Source: Argopecten irradians
Lineage: Eukaryota; Mollusca; Bivalvia; Pectinida; Pectinidae
Assembly: GCF_041381155.1 (NCBI RefSeq)
Contig: NC_091141.1
Coordinates: forward strand, 19,798,828-19,862,827
DNA length: 64,000 bases
Reading direction: 5' to 3'
Shown here: positions 41,871 through 55,934 of the stretch, one piece after another
Position numbering within the stretch: position 1 is the stretch's first letter
Layout: each line of letters begins with the position of its first letter
The notes under the pieces: model-generated
Seen by the model: only the letters and a program-made list of their open reading frames with translations
The model's database searches: none
Told to the model about the DNA's origin: nothing
Program-made: the position numbers and the translations under genes

Positions 41871-42836
41871 CTGCTTTTTTTTTGGTACAGAATATATACG
41901 AGTTAACTCCCTTTGTCTTACGGTATTCAGATCGACCATCGGGTATATAGGGTCATCAAGAAAAGATAACATCTTGGATTAAAATTTGGTCGAGGTACAT
42001 ATATTTTGTACCACAACTTATCGAAAAGAACACAAGAGTATTTGATATTTCAAGGAAAGCCATTTACGCATTGTACAATATTGTTTTATATATTCAATAA
42101 ACTGTCATATAAATCATAAAAACTATGATGTCAAATACATGTATAAAAACTAATGTCAAATACACTTTGACATTATAGATATTTATAAATCATAATTTTT
42201 TGTTTATAAAATACCACATGCAGACTAATATTTAAGTATTCCGATAACGTTTTCAACTTCTTCCTTTTCGTATTTTAGTATAGAATAATTGATTGATTGT
42301 CAATGTATATTAATGCATATAAATCTACCATAACTTCATAAATTGTTCGTACAGTCAAAATATTAGGGAAAATAACAAAATGATATATAGTAGTATACAT
42401 CGAGAGTGTTACGATGAGCCTACTATTTTATAATTATATTTAGGATTCGTTACTGTTAAAGATTCATTGTTTCAAGAGAAATTATATAACAAATGTTTAT
42501 CAAAGAAATCCTAGTTTAATAAAATCATAGGCCGATTTATTATATGTAATGTAACTGTTTTGATAAACATATGCAATTTTTGTTTAACTGTAATGTAATA
42601 CACTGTTATGCTATGTGTCCTTTATACATGCCTGTCTATATTATGTATATGTGACTTCTTGTTACATTTGCATATGTCCGAGAGTGAAATAAGATTTGAA
42701 GTCCCTAAATCCGTAAGTGTTCCTGACACAAAGCGATGCGCTTATTTACGATAACTTTCTGTTTAGGTTCTGGCTATGAGATTTAGTTAATAAAACATTC
42801 GGATTAAGTAAGTCATATATATAGTATACAGTCATC

Positions 42837-42883
42837 AGCATCATCATCATCATCAACATCATTTTCAGCATCATCATCATCCG
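42837..42883 (+). repeat. CAT/ATC microsatellite
   Basis: CATCATCATCATCATC-type tract, with a second short run after TTTTCAG. Confidence 0.85.
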
Positions 42884-44544
42884 TTATTCATCAAAATGAA
42901 AATGAGAGAAAAAATAAATACGTTGGAATGGACTTATTTACATTGAAATATTGTAGATCAAAGTTCAATCTGCGGTAAAATCGTGCAACTACATATAGAT
43001 TACTTTACAAGTCAGTTATAAAGATCTCGGAACACACATGCTTCAAAACCGTTATGTATTTTAAGAGACAAACGATTTACGTGTACGTTTTGTTTTTAGT
43101 TTTATATGCCAGTTGAATCTTACCTAACAAGATAAGTGACACAAATGTTTCCCATCGCCATGGCTGATATGTGTAGTAATAACTTTTGCGACTTAACAAA
43201 ATTATCGATCTCGTTTTATCATGCTTTATTTCAATTCAAACTTCTGCCATAACGATGCTCACACGGTACATTTTTTAATTTGAAAAAATGAAATGTGGGC
43301 GGTCGCTAGTTCTGTTTTAGATATTGGAGTAACCGTACCAGCTTAAAAAGAAAAAGAAGTATCCATATTGTTGTATTTCAAACTTTATGCATAACGGTAA
43401 CTGAATTATTCAAAGCAGAAATATATCAATGATATTTCTGATATAGTATAAGTGCATATTGAAATTTACTAATTTTAACATTATACTAAATCCTAAAAAT
43501 AGTACATTTATTGTCGATCCTTTTGTATATCATACAGAGATTTAAATAGTAAAATATATGAACATTTATCATAAAATTGCAAAAAGTACCCACATAAATT
43601 GTTACTTCATAGCAGAGATTTAAATAGTATATATAATATATGTATTTAAATCTCTGTTCAAAGTAAAGTCGAGGTGAAAAGTTAGTATATTTATCGAGGC
43701 ATTTGGGATGAAATTACTTGTACATAGGTATTATAAATAATCTATAATAGTTGGTACCTTTTAAAAACTATACTCAATGATATTAAAATAAGTATATTTG
43801 GTATGGTAGTGCTGTAACCCGCGTGTATTACTATAGATTCGAAACGGTGAATACTTTAGAAATTACGGAAGTACATGCCAAGATACGGTAATTACAGTAC
43901 TGAAATAATTTTCAAGATTAAATCCTAAGTTGAAATAGTTCTTAAAACCGTTTTTGTTGCTGTATAAATCAACTTGATTAAAGTTTCTTTACATGCGCAG
44001 CGGACGTCATATAATATACCATGTATATTCCTAGCGGTATGATCGGGAATATTTTATTTCCTTTTGCTTTCACATCTACATTTTAAATGGAGGTGTCAAT
44101 AAAAAATACAGAGGCGTTGGAAGCGGGGAGGGGGCAAACATGTCTTTTTGTCCCCCCCATTTTTAGACTGAAATGTTCTAAGAATTCATACATTTATTTG
44201 AAAGAAAAAATATCACACTGTACATTTTTCGTACTTCATTTTAGAAATTTTCCGCTGCGCGGCACATTTCTTAAAAGGTTAGACTGAAAATGTCCATCAA
44301 GGGAACTCTACTATTTCAATAATGTCTCTTAAAAGATTTGTATAGACAGACAGACATAGCGAGACATTTAATTCATTATTATTTTGATTTACCCAACAAT
44401 TTGTCGATGGTGTAAAGCCAGTATGTTCAGTTCGAGCACGGTTGCGTTATGACATTCACACTTATCATTTCTAAATGCAGGTAACATAATATCGAATAAT
44501 TACCATGTTAAGAATGCTTTAAAATCAACAAAATGCTTCGTAAA

Positions 44545-44775
44545 ATTCATTTCAGTCATTCTTAATCTCAGTATTTTCCCCGGGGGAGACCCCACACTCA
44601 TCTCAGCCATTCTAAATCGTAATAGTTTTCCCATGGAGGCCTCGGACCCCACAAACACCAAACTCTCGCGCTTCGGCCCTCGCAAATTCATCAAAATACA
44701 TCGTAAAACTCATCTCGGCCATTCTAAATCGTAATGTATTTCCCCGGGAAGACCCCGGACCTCCAAACACCAAAG
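44545..44775. repeat. Diverged GC-richer tandem repeat
   Basis: CATCTC(A/G)GCCATTCTAAATCG followed by TATTTCCCCGGG and GACCCC(G/A) recurs two to three times. Not coding. Confidence 0.6.
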
Positions 44776-45822
44776 TTTTCATTTCAAAATATTTTATTAA
44801 TCAATACAAGTTATACATGAATTACAGAGAAAGATAAATAATATTAATGTATTGCCAAATGGATTAGTATATAGCAAAGCCTATATAGGTCCTCTCCAGA
44901 AATCCGGTTTTACTTAACTAATTAATTATTAATAAATAAATATAGATAGTGTTGTCTCAGTATATAAATATAATAGAAATGAAAAGAAAAGAGTATAATA
45001 TTAGGAGCATACCCAAGCGGGCCATAGAAAAGAAAATAACTATTTACAACAGATAGACAAATAAGTAAATATATTTTTAAATGAATAGGTAATAAATAGG
45101 CAATCTCATTTATAGAAAACAAATTAATTAATGTATACATATCACATCCACACACACATACACACCCTCTCATACTGGCCTTAAATATATCAATACATGC
45201 ATATATTTTAATATTATCATAAAACTATTTGTACAATTGAAATCTCTTAGTTTTCCAAAGTTTTGATGTGTATGTAATGATATATGAAAAAATACATATA
45301 GTATATCAGAAACATATATTATATATATTATATGGTTGTGTGTTGAATTAATATCGCAGGGGGGGGGGGGGGACCAATCTCGTTCAATCTTTATACACCA
45401 TTGAAAACCAAGCAAATAAACTTGTATACATACGGGATTTCTGTAATTCAAATCACAATTTATTTAACGGATGTTCTAACGTGCTTGACAGTAAGACAAT
45501 TTAGCTAACACCCGATATAGTTCACCAAATACCAAATTGCCTGCGGCTAGATAATTACAGGTGAGTTCGATGAATGAGTTTGCGTACAGGTAAATACCAC
45601 CCTGGTCCAGGTATTACGTAACCATCAAACCAAAGGCATACTAATTATATATCTTTATCGGTATATCAAAAAATGCATAAACAAGGTATTTTCTGGCCTT
45701 TCCGAGTTTATACTGTCGCTAATGAAAACTACACCGGGTACTTCATCAACTCATAATAAAGTAATAACCGTTGGTGATAATTCGATCGATCTTGCATGTT
45801 AGGTTCTATGTGGGACGTCATA

Positions 45823-47425
45823 GGAGATTTCAGAAAAGATGGCGATGACGTCACACAAAGGTACATCCGGGCGCTCAAAGGTACAACTCCGTATATCTAC
45901 ACATAAACATAGCGGGAAAACAGCCGCTTGCGATGTTTGTTTACGTTTTATTGTAATACATAGTACGACAATCCGAGAACTATTGCGTTATTTTAATTAT
46001 AAAAAGGGTAAATAAATATATTCAACAATAATATTTAGATATAAACATCAGGTATTTGTATTTTACTCCGTTTATACTCAATTTTCTACCGCCACGAGAA
46101 AAAAACACGGTCGCCATTAGACCTACGTATAAACATTGACAGAAGTTACAAAATTGACAGAAACTTCAAATTAAATTCCAAGTTTCCCCAAATATTATAC
46201 TGATATTTTAATAAGCAATTACTGTTTTCTAAGTCTTACTTGGTAAAACAGCTTACGATGTGTGATTATGACCAAATTAAAATTTGCCTTCGTAGATACC
46301 CCAAGCGCACTGCAGCCATTACGTACAGTACTGCCGAGATCCCGAATTTCGTCATTTTTCATAGTCACAAAATTATGTATTCTGGTTAACTTTTTCGTCA
46401 GAAATATTGGAATTTAGTTTATAACATTCAAATGAGTCATTTTATAGTTACTTTTTATCATGTTTTCAAACAAAACTTCGAGTATTTTAGGATTCTCGAG
46501 GCCGTGCGCAATACATATGTATGTCCTGGTCGGCATTTATAGAAATTACGATCTACATTGTAGCTATATTCATAAATCTAAATGTAGTCTATCTAACATG
46601 TATTCAAATTATTTAAAAGTAATATCTCCTCAATTTGGGACTTCACATAACGGCACATGGAATACAAGTGATTAAAAAATATAAAAATAAACTCATGAAA
46701 TTGAACGATTTCACTATTTTATTTTTTGAGATATCGGCAGCCATAGGCCTACTGTACGTCTACGTACACATGCATGTATATCTTCATTTATGTGTAACGG
46801 TGGTTTATACCATTCATTTAAAATAATATATACATGGGAAATAACGAAATATATATATATATATTACAAGTACTTATTGAGATATGTGTTGGTAATTACG
46901 TATAAATATTATTAATTTCCCAACTATCGGCTGTTGCCCGAGGTAATCTACCAGCGAAGCCATGCACGAGCGGCCGTGGTCTGACCAGGTGGTTCACATT
47001 TCGTTATATTTATATTAAATAGTGTTATGGACAGATTTTTCGTGTATAACAGAAATATGATACATTGAAATCAATTATCTATTCATAACTTTTTCACAAC
47101 ATGGATTTCTACGTGTGAACAAAAAGCGGGTACGTGTGACGGCCCGGCACCGCTTCGCAAGCTGGCTTCAACACTAAATCTAAACAAATATATTTAGCAA
47201 TAAACAATTGTAAATAGAAATGTCTGTAACCTCTGAAACAATAAGGAACTATTTTGAAATCAGAATTTGCAAGTATGAAAGTGTATACTTTTGTCAACGT
47301 ATCGATTGTGTAGCAGGGATGTACGTATCTGTTATTGTTTTTATTAGTCGCCATACCGTGTTTGTACCTTTGAGGACCCGGATGTAAACTTTCTGTGACG
47401 TCACGCCATCTTTTCTGAAATCTCC
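45823..47425 (+). mobile_element. TIR DNA element copy 1, non-autonomous, 1.6 kb
   Basis: Terminal inverted repeats of about 65 bp: left GGAGATTTCAGAAAAGATGG, then a TGACGTCA core, CATCCGGG and CTCAAAGGTACAA. The right end is its reverse complement with a few changes. TA flanks both sides (45821-45822 and 47426-47427), as in Tc1/mariner-type insertion. No open frame for a transposase was seen, so it is probably mobilised in trans. The TGACGTCA in each end is a CREB-type site by consensus only. Confidence 0.88.
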
Positions 47426-47749
47426 TATAGCGGCCGAGTCGCCGACTAAGCGGGCTGAAATGCAAGATAAATTTGATTGGTTAATAATATCAGTTTGATT
47501 GACAGGACTGATCTAGGTATTGATAGAAGTTGACCAATGATCGAGCGTTACCTCGCCCACTAGCAATGGTCAGCCATCCAAAACATGTTTCCCGCTGAGG
47601 TCCCCGGGCTGTGTGGGACATCAAAGGGATCAACTGAGGGCCAGGCAATATGATTTAGTTTGATTGACAGCTGCCGGTCCGTCAATTTGCTGTTAAAAAT
47701 TTGCTAAATAATATGTACAAGTAAATCACTTACAAACATATGTCGGTTA

Positions 47750-48330
47750 TATAATTAGATATTTTGGTTATATAGAAAAATGGCGGAAATAAAGCACTCT
47801 GAATATGGCGATTTGTTTCATTTTCTTATTTTTTTCCGTAATTTGTGAGCTTGTAGGGCCTTTGTCATTTAATGTAGGGTGTTGATTTTTCGTAAATGTA
47901 GACTTTGGCATATTGTCTGTACAGGCTTGTAATTTCAAAGTCATCAATTTGAAAATGGTGGAAAAATAGCTCTCCGAATATTGCGTTTCGTTCATTTTTT
48001 AACGTAAATTTTACCGTAATTTATGAAATTTCAAAGAGAAATGTTTTGAATTGGATGTGAAAGAGCATGCTCTCAGACACATAAAATGACTAATTTCAAG
48101 GTCATATGATTCAAAATGGCGGAGATATAGGACATCAAAATCGAAATTTTAGTTTATATTTGTCCTTGCGGCACGCGTTTCAGCGCCTTTAAACCTGTAT
48201 GTACAATGTAGATTTTTCATACCTATGTTGTATAAACTTTTGTCTTCAAAAGTTATGGATTTCAAAGGGGTTATATAGGAAAATGGCGGAAATATAGCAT
48301 TGGTCCAAGATCTTCATAAGAAAAGGATAA
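47750..48330 (+). repeat. Four diverged tandem units of about 160-176 bp
   Basis: AAAATGG(C/T)GGA(A/G) followed by ATATAGCA-like text recurs at 47776, 47952, 48113 and 48279, with shared TTTCAAAGTCAT- and GTAGATTTTTC-like stretches. The core resembles a YY1 site by consensus. Confidence 0.6.
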
Positions 48331-48687
48331 TTTTTGCACTTTGAAAAAACCTGAAATTCTAATGTTTTTACCTATTCATTATCAAAATTGATATTTTGAA
48401 CCTAAATCTCAATCTGAATTTCCAATTTCATATCATGGTTATCAAGGAATAATTACCTGTCAGAAAACATTTAAACTTTTGAAATTCAGAATTAGCCAGC
48501 CAATCAGCGGCCGGGTTAAAATTCTGTCCTGGGCTCAATCTTCGTTACACACGGGCCGTTTCGAAGGTCTTTTTTCATTTAGTTTTGAATACTTTTCGGG
48601 ATGTTTTAAGTTCTACATGTACACGTATATATGAACAATGTACACATGTTTGCGTAAATACACGTACATGTGACGCTACACCGCATA

Positions 48688-48770
48688 CATGGGAGGCCGT
48701 CCTTACGTGACCCTAGCTGTTAATAGGACGTACATTTGAACAAACAAACAACAAAAGTAATGCACAAGCC
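48688..48770 (+). mobile_element. SINE 3' fragment
   Basis: GTGACCCTAGCTGTTAATAG then GACGTAC, followed by a CAAA-rich tail, matches the end of the SINE at 7106. Confidence 0.65.
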
Positions 48771-51700
48771 AAATAACTGACAGGTTTAAAAACCTTTTAT
48801 GTGTGTGGCAGAGCTGTCACCTGTGACACCGGATGTTCAAACACAACCGGTGCTATTTTGGGAAAATACCCGGCAGTTTTGAGATCACAGAACTAAATAA
48901 ATTCCCATAGAGACCGTGTTAACGTTTGCTACTATTCAGGTTAAATGAAGTTATCAAAATGCTTTACAAATTTTGCATCTACATGTATTGCCCGACCCAC
49001 ACATTAACCATTAACTGATGTACCTTGAATATTCACCTCTCTATGAAGTCTTGTGCCCAAAGGGGGATTCCCCTAAATCTGTTTTTCAGTTGGACCAGAC
49101 TACTTTCGTAAGAAACGCTTTCTGATTAATATTGAGTGAGATCGTCCGTTCGTTCAAGCAATCGTCTGTTCGCTAACATTACGTATATCATTACATAGGT
49201 GGAAATCCCGTCTTGTGATCGCGATCAAATCTAGTTTTAATTGATAATATAAAGTAATATGTATTAGTACAAGTTATAATTAATATAAAAGCAAAATTAA
49301 TTGCGTAGCAAATTAACTGCGTACAGGTCGTTACGGTAAACCACTGCTGGTTATGTCTCATCAATGGATAGTTCAACCCGCATTTTCCCAGTAAAAACTG
49401 TTTTTCTTAGCTTGTGATATACATGTATAGTTAAAACGTTGACTTTTATCTAATAAATCTTACTTTGGATAGTTCGAACCAAGGACGTAGATGAAATTCT
49501 TGTTCGAACACATAGTGTAATGAACTTAGGTGAAGTCAGAGATTTTCAGTGTTAGCAAATCGTCGCCCAAGAGATATTTTGATCAGCAAAATATTTTTAT
49601 TGAAAAGGATATATTGATGGGCATAATAATTGCAAGGACATATAAACATAAACAGATTAAGTGCTTCATAAAATGTTTAACTACATGTATGTATGTATGG
49701 AATATAGTTTTCATAACGGCAAGGTGCGTGAAATAGTTTTAAGCCCTGTTAAATGTATACTTTTGCTACATGGAACCTGGCGCGTTGCAAAGCATTGGAA
49801 ATATGAGAAATTACATTTTATTGTGTCAACCGATTGAGGAACCTCTAAGCACTGGTTTAAGCAAGAAATAATTTAGTATCGGGCATGTGGTTGCTCGCGA
49901 GCATCAAGACTGATCAAAGGACCGATCGCTAAAATGTCAGGTCACATGCCTGATAATAAATTAAAGAGACAGAATCAAAATAAATCCAACATCTGCCAAC
50001 TGAAACTGTAGATACATATATTGTTGTTGATTAGATTCTGTATTTGTCGCAATTATCTTTTTTTTAGAAACTCTGATAATTTGACAATATCCGATTCTGA
50101 CCTTCTATTACAAACTGCATGAGTTACGTGGTAACAAAATCAGCTGAAAATGTGTGATCAATACATGGATATACTGAGATGTAGTACGTGTAATGAAATA
50201 TTTTGATCAACTACTGTACACTAGTTACATTAGTTACTGTACACTAAAATATGCCTGCTCGAAAGTTAGATCGCTAGTCTAGAACTGCAGTTGCCATGGT
50301 CACTTGGACTTCATACTATTCGTATCCGATAATGTAAATTACCTAACATGTGGTCAGTCAGGTGTATCACAGACTAACAACACCTGTATACAGTGTACGT
50401 AATGTACCTTATCCCGACCCCAGGAGGTCCATTTATAGCATGCTGTAGGTGGTAGCCTCTCTTCATATATATATATACATTGTACTCATCACACAAATAC
50501 GTACAATAAGCAACAATGCAAGTCAATAGGGCTATGTATTTTAACTGGTTGTTGCATTTTAATTAATTTGATAATGAAGCTTTGTATACTAAAATTAAAA
50601 AAAAAAAATCAAAATACCAGGTGTATAATTAACAAAAATATTTGTTTCTAGATTATTGAAATATCTAAATTTCACCCAATTGCTCTTTATTAATTCTATT
50701 ATTATTATTTTTTTGACACTGGCTTTATATATATATCAGAAACTATGTATATAAAATACCATTGAATAAGTACCTAAATTAATTTTGATCATTTATATAT
50801 TAATACATGTATTATTGATAAATGTATGGTTGTGACAGGTATGCTTGATTTACGCATATAGTACAAAAACAGCTCCCGTCAGCTCCACTTCACGACTGCC
50901 TGTCATGACAATATAATTGAGGTGTAATCAGCATCACTGACTATGTTTTACCTCATACCAATCTACCCCCACGTATAAATCCTTGCCCCCAGGATACGGT
51001 GTACATGTTTACTCAGGCTCCCCAACATGCATGTACATGTCTCTAATAAGAATGGTATTTATGTGTTTCAAATTCATATACCTACATGTATATGATCTTT
51101 AAACGGCAAAGTATTTGTTTACTTCCTACAAAGGTATCGTCTCATTCTCGTAAAGCCGTGAAATACAGAAGGCAACCATTCTGCCCTCTGGCCATCTATC
51201 GATGGTCACCTTGAGGTACCTGTTAGCTGGATACTGTGGCTTACCTGTATGTTTGACAAGTTATAATTATTGGACCATGACGCAATATACGGTCAAGATA
51301 ACTTGCGGGGTTGGGTCATCAACATATTGTGTTTACCGGTAATAAACAAAAATAAAAACAAGCTGAATTGGGTACAAGCCTGCAATAAGTGGAAGACGTC
51401 ACATAGTTTGAAATGGATTTAATTCTGCATGATCTTTTATAAGCAATCAGTTTTAATAAGGCATAATTAAGCTATTTTTACGTACACTACATTTAGAACT
51501 TAAAACAGCAAAGGAAAATAATATACAAATGTATCTATTTTAATGAAAGACGATTTGCAAGGGTATCGCTAGATAACTGATTGATATGAATCAAATCTTT
51601 TTATTTAAAAGCTATGTATTACAAGGTATATGATTGTATTAATGATAGCTTATTATAAAATTAAAAGTGTCTCAAAAGCACACCAGGACTGGTTTTTGCT

Positions 51701-52119
51701 GCAATTCAAAGTTATTTTTGACTGGTGAAAATGCTTGTATTTCATTAAATGATATATATATATTTAATTCAATTTATCCATAAAATATTGACTTTTGAAA
51801 ACGTAATATATTCTAGATATGAAATGGAAACTAATATAAAATTAAACAGAAAGCCACATATACTTAATGAATATAAATTAATATTTTTTACTTTTGCAGT
51901 GAAAAGGTCTTATTTATGTACAGAGATGTATTTACTAAGAAAAATAGCGTATATTGTTATATATAATGTACACTAAATTGTAGATGTTATAATTAACAAA
52001 TGCACATTAAAAAAATTATAATTATGTATGATTTCAAAGTGAAGGATGTATTCTTCCCCGATCCCTAGCTGTAACACATCACCTTGTCTGTCTAGGTCTG
52101 AATGTATCTGGACACCGTC

Positions 52120-52225
52120 CGTGTCTACCTGTAGTCTAAATCTTGTGCACTCCATGTCTACCTGTAGTCTAAATCTTGTGCACTCCATGTCTACCTGTAG
52201 TCTAAACGTAGTGCACTCCGTGTGC
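52120..52225 (-). repeat. Three 36-bp tandem units, open on the minus strand
   Basis: Unit reads ACTACAGGTAGACATGGAGT on the minus strand and encodes MECTRFRLQVD-like 12-residue repeats. The minus frame stays open from 52227 to 51973, including VQIHSDLDRQGDVLQLGIGE. No family recognised; it may be an exon fragment. Confidence 0.5.
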
Positions 52226-52672
52226 ACAAGGGTGTAACCTTTAGTCTACTACCAACTGTATATACATATTAATTATACAACATCTGGTCATTTGATTAGC
52301 TCTGCTTAAAATCAGGGGATGCAATCAAATTTCGTGTCTTTAAAACATACTTCAGGTATGATTCGGTACTTTTTTGTTGATATCTTTCAAGGACGTAGAT
52401 GATATATACAAGTATGTACGTTCTCAATATTTTGAAATAAATTGAATACTGCTCGCAACTTCTATATGACTTTAAATGTGTGATTACTTTCAAATTTGTT
52501 AATTGTGTTCATTGTTTAAGTTTATTCAATATACATTTTTGATACGATATGCTTATTTCGCACCTCAAAATAGTCGTCTGTTACAGCACTGTCCTGTCTC
52601 TATGCACGTGAAAGCTGACCTACCTGTGTCATGCTTGGGTGCATATCCAGACCGATAACGTATAGTTTTCAT

Positions 52673-52781
52673 TTGATACACAGGCTTTTGACTTGATATA
52701 CGGACGACCTCTATATGTGTACCCAGTATTACACATATAGAGGTGTCCCTATATCTACAGAGTCGAAAGTCTGTGTATCAA
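52673..52781. repeat. Fold-back repeat
   Basis: TTGATACACAG and CCTCTATATGTGTA are mirrored by ACACATATAGAGG and CTGTGTATCAA, giving arms of about 50 bp around a loop of under 10 bp. Confidence 0.85.
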
Positions 52782-53449
52782 TAGTGACAGTGCATGGCCG
52801 GTAACAATTTCTGATATATCTTATTTGTTTGGTTTAGATACATAAAATCTTCAAAGGAGAAATTGATCAGTGGCTTACCCGAAATTAAAAGAAATAATTG
52901 AACACATAACACGTGCTTTCGCATAATAAATACATATTAAAGGTTACCACGTGCGCACATTTCATTTAGACGATTGGACGAGTTACGCACTGCATTATGG
53001 ATAAATAGATACATGTAGCTACGTATTTGTGTGGGTTTTTTTTCATTTCCTTACTAGTATATATTAATTTCATATGTTACACTCATTTCTATTTGTTAAA
53101 TCGTGGAGAATATTTTTCCATTGACCGAAAGAATTGTACGTCAAGTATTATCAGAGATTTAAATATAATTAAATCTCTTGTATTATGACTTCCTAATACA
53201 GAACATTTACGCGGGGAACTTTAAAAGCGGCACAGTCATTGGCCAAACTGAATTATTGGAAAGATATCGATGCGCCACAACTCGATTTTTTAATAGTAAA
53301 AGTAAGTAAAATCGCGGAAATTTATGTTAAATTGGTACCTGGTTGAGTTATCTGAATTACATTATAATCGTTATTCTATTCTAAATACATATATGTTCGG
53401 ATATACATGGAATGAACATGAAAAAGTAAGGCGAATTTAATTTGTTGAA

Positions 53450-53925
53450 TTTGTTTTTTGAGACAACCGTCGAATTTTGGAAGTCCGTGTCGGTGTCCGT
53501 ACTCCGTGTCGGGCAAAATGAAAGATGTCTTATACCAATGACATAGAAGATGAGTTTCACTTCGTTCTTAAATGTCCTTTTTATACCCAACTATGAGTTA
53601 GATATCTGAAACCTTATTATTTTTATCATCCAAGTGTGTTCAAACTTGTTCAATTACTCAGTGTTAATAATGTCAAAGATTAAATAATCTCGGAAAATTC
53701 TTAAAACTTGCATTTCAGAAACGTTCTCAGTCTCTTATAAACTGTAACTGTATAGTATCTGATGTATAATAATTGTGCGCGAATGTTTGTGTTTTATGGT
53801 ATACAATCACTCTCCTGTACATATATTTAAATTATTTAATATGTATTAAAATTGTACTTTGTGTCTTATAAGCCGCAAGGCTTGTGGAAATAAACAAATT
53901 GAATTGAACATCAGAATCACTCCAA
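53450..53925 (+). mobile_element. LINE 3' end fragment
   Basis: Reads EDEFHFVLKCPFYTQL, then YLKPYYFYHPSVFKLVQLLS and NLGKFLKLAFQKRSQSLIN with small breaks, related to the C-terminus at 30949-31146. An untranslated tail ends in GGAAATAAACAAATTGAATT. Confidence 0.8.
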
Positions 53926-54219
53926 AAAGCCGATGTCGTGCTGCTTTGTAATCTCTATACATGTACATGTATACTGTGGTTACTAAAACGCGTTGTCAAC
54001 CCCGGCTAATGAGGGCTAATTGTGACCTGTCACGCTTTGTTGATTAGCACACGTGTCAAAATATTCACAATATATTATACATTATTCATATAATCATATC
54101 GTCATCATAACTGTTCAAATATTTGTAAAATTCACGTAGTCCTACATCACCCCCTTTTGTGTATAGTTGTACTTATGACGTCAAATCTGTTATTCCCCAA
54201 ATCAGCGTGAGCGACCGAT

Positions 54220-54440
54220 TCCTTAAAAATCGAGCACTTCAGAGGCGGTATCTCGGTACTGAAGCTGCCGATTTTGACCCTCATGCCTTTCCAATCCTAG
54301 ATACGCCGCTGAAGTTATATCAAAGGTTGCGCCGGCGGATATCAAAGGAAAACCGTCGTCTACCAACGGGACGCCCAATGAACAAACAAAGAAGCGCTTG
54401 CGGCGTGACAATTTATCCTTGTCGTCCATGCGCTACGTTA
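54220..54440 (+). repeat. Unidentified repeat, copy A
   Basis: TGCGCCGGCGGATATCAAAG then GAAAA and CAACG are shared with 55935-56060. One frame is open for about 100 codons (LKLYQRLRRRISKENRRLPT), but copy B does not keep it, so coding is doubtful. Confidence 0.5.
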
Positions 54441-55934
54441 GAGAGGGACGGGATCGGGGCGGGGTAATTTTTTCCTAAAACTTGGATGCAATTTTGTTGT
54501 TTTATTCTTAATTCAATGTTGAAATTTACAAAGATGTAATATAAAATATGACGCAAAATTTTCTGTCAAAATGCAAAAATACTGTACTGTAAACCTCTAT
54601 TTCCCCACTTTTGACAAACTACAGGTAAATGAATACAGGTAAGCACAGGTAAAAATTATTATGAAACTGACTATAATTGGTTTTCCATTGTTCTCCTATA
54701 CCACACACGTTTATATATTTTTTAGATAGTATACCTATCTAAATCTCTGATAGTTGTAACTCTATCTATCTAGCTATAGGCACATAGGTATGTTGTCATG
54801 GCCACATGCCACCAGGGCCTTCCCACCCTCATTCCAGTCATTCCCTGGGGCCATACCCCACCCCAACACCAAATGAATCGAATTGATTGACACCTTATAT
54901 ATAATTACCCGATGTGATGACCAGTCAAGCGTCACAACATGTAGGTATACCGTATTATTATATATTATCCTCAGGGGACCGGTTTATAACATTCAATTAA
55001 ATTGATATCATGTCGTGACCATACTACCCCAAGTGGTTGTGTTTCAAACAAAATAAAATAATAATTGTAAACCTACCTATTTTATACAAATTTACTTTAA
55101 TTATTTTATTTGAAATGTATGCAAGTATTATTAGTGTGCTGATTTTTCCCCATATATTACTATATATGTACGGTATATGTTGTCAATCAAGACTACCTTT
55201 ATCCCCACCCAAATTTAACTGTAACTAACATCTTGGCTCAGGTATGTACAGGTAATTGTCCATTAGATCTAATATAGTAATAACCTGAATTAAGTCCCGT
55301 GAAAATAAACCAAGAAACAAAATAACGTAAAATCCATCTGAAGATAGAAATCTATATTCCGGTCTACATGTACAATCGTCATGAAACTTTAGTTTTACAT
55401 TGCTGAGAATTTTGTTTTGTGACATATCATTTTGTGAATATATCACAAAGAATTTTGTGATAAATTTTTAAGTGCTTTGAACTTCTGTTAATAGTTGCTA
55501 AATTTTAACATCAATTATCAGTTAATACTATTGTGTGTAATTTGACATTCCTAAGGTTATATTCTTGATCATATTTACTCTACATATATCGTTTGTGACA
55601 TTTGAGATAAAAAACCCATATGTGTGATAACTGTGTATATCCTCTTGGGCAAGGATTTATAAGTGAGAAGGATCCGTGTCTGTCTCTTTACATTACTAAA
55701 CACCACGCGAGACGCCTATGAACCGGGAATAAAAACCGTTTTTCTCAACAAATACTTGTCTTATCGAGTCAAACGAAACACCATTGTAGAGTTTATTAAA
55801 TTTCACGACGTTTATAACTTGCTTTAAAGACGGAATATTTAGGGGATATGTCTTAAATTTTCGTTAAAAAAATTGACAGCCCATGAAATGACAGCACCGC
55901 TTCAGAAAGTAAGACGGTAACCCTCGCACCCGCA

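Larger units (their letters stand above)
41871..45820. other. No gene seen
   Basis: AT-rich, with a microsatellite, the GC-richer repeat at 44545 and a poly-G run at 45360-45372. An inverted CAGAGATTTAAATA pair lies at 43613-43656. Confidence 0.45.

Noticed and set aside
47109-47465. 118-codon minus-strand frame
   Set aside because: It runs through the right inverted end of the TIR element and shows no transposase motif.
54223-54429. Opposing open frames of 102 (+) and 68 (-) codons
   Set aside because: The diverged copy at 55935 preserves neither frame, so coding is not supported.
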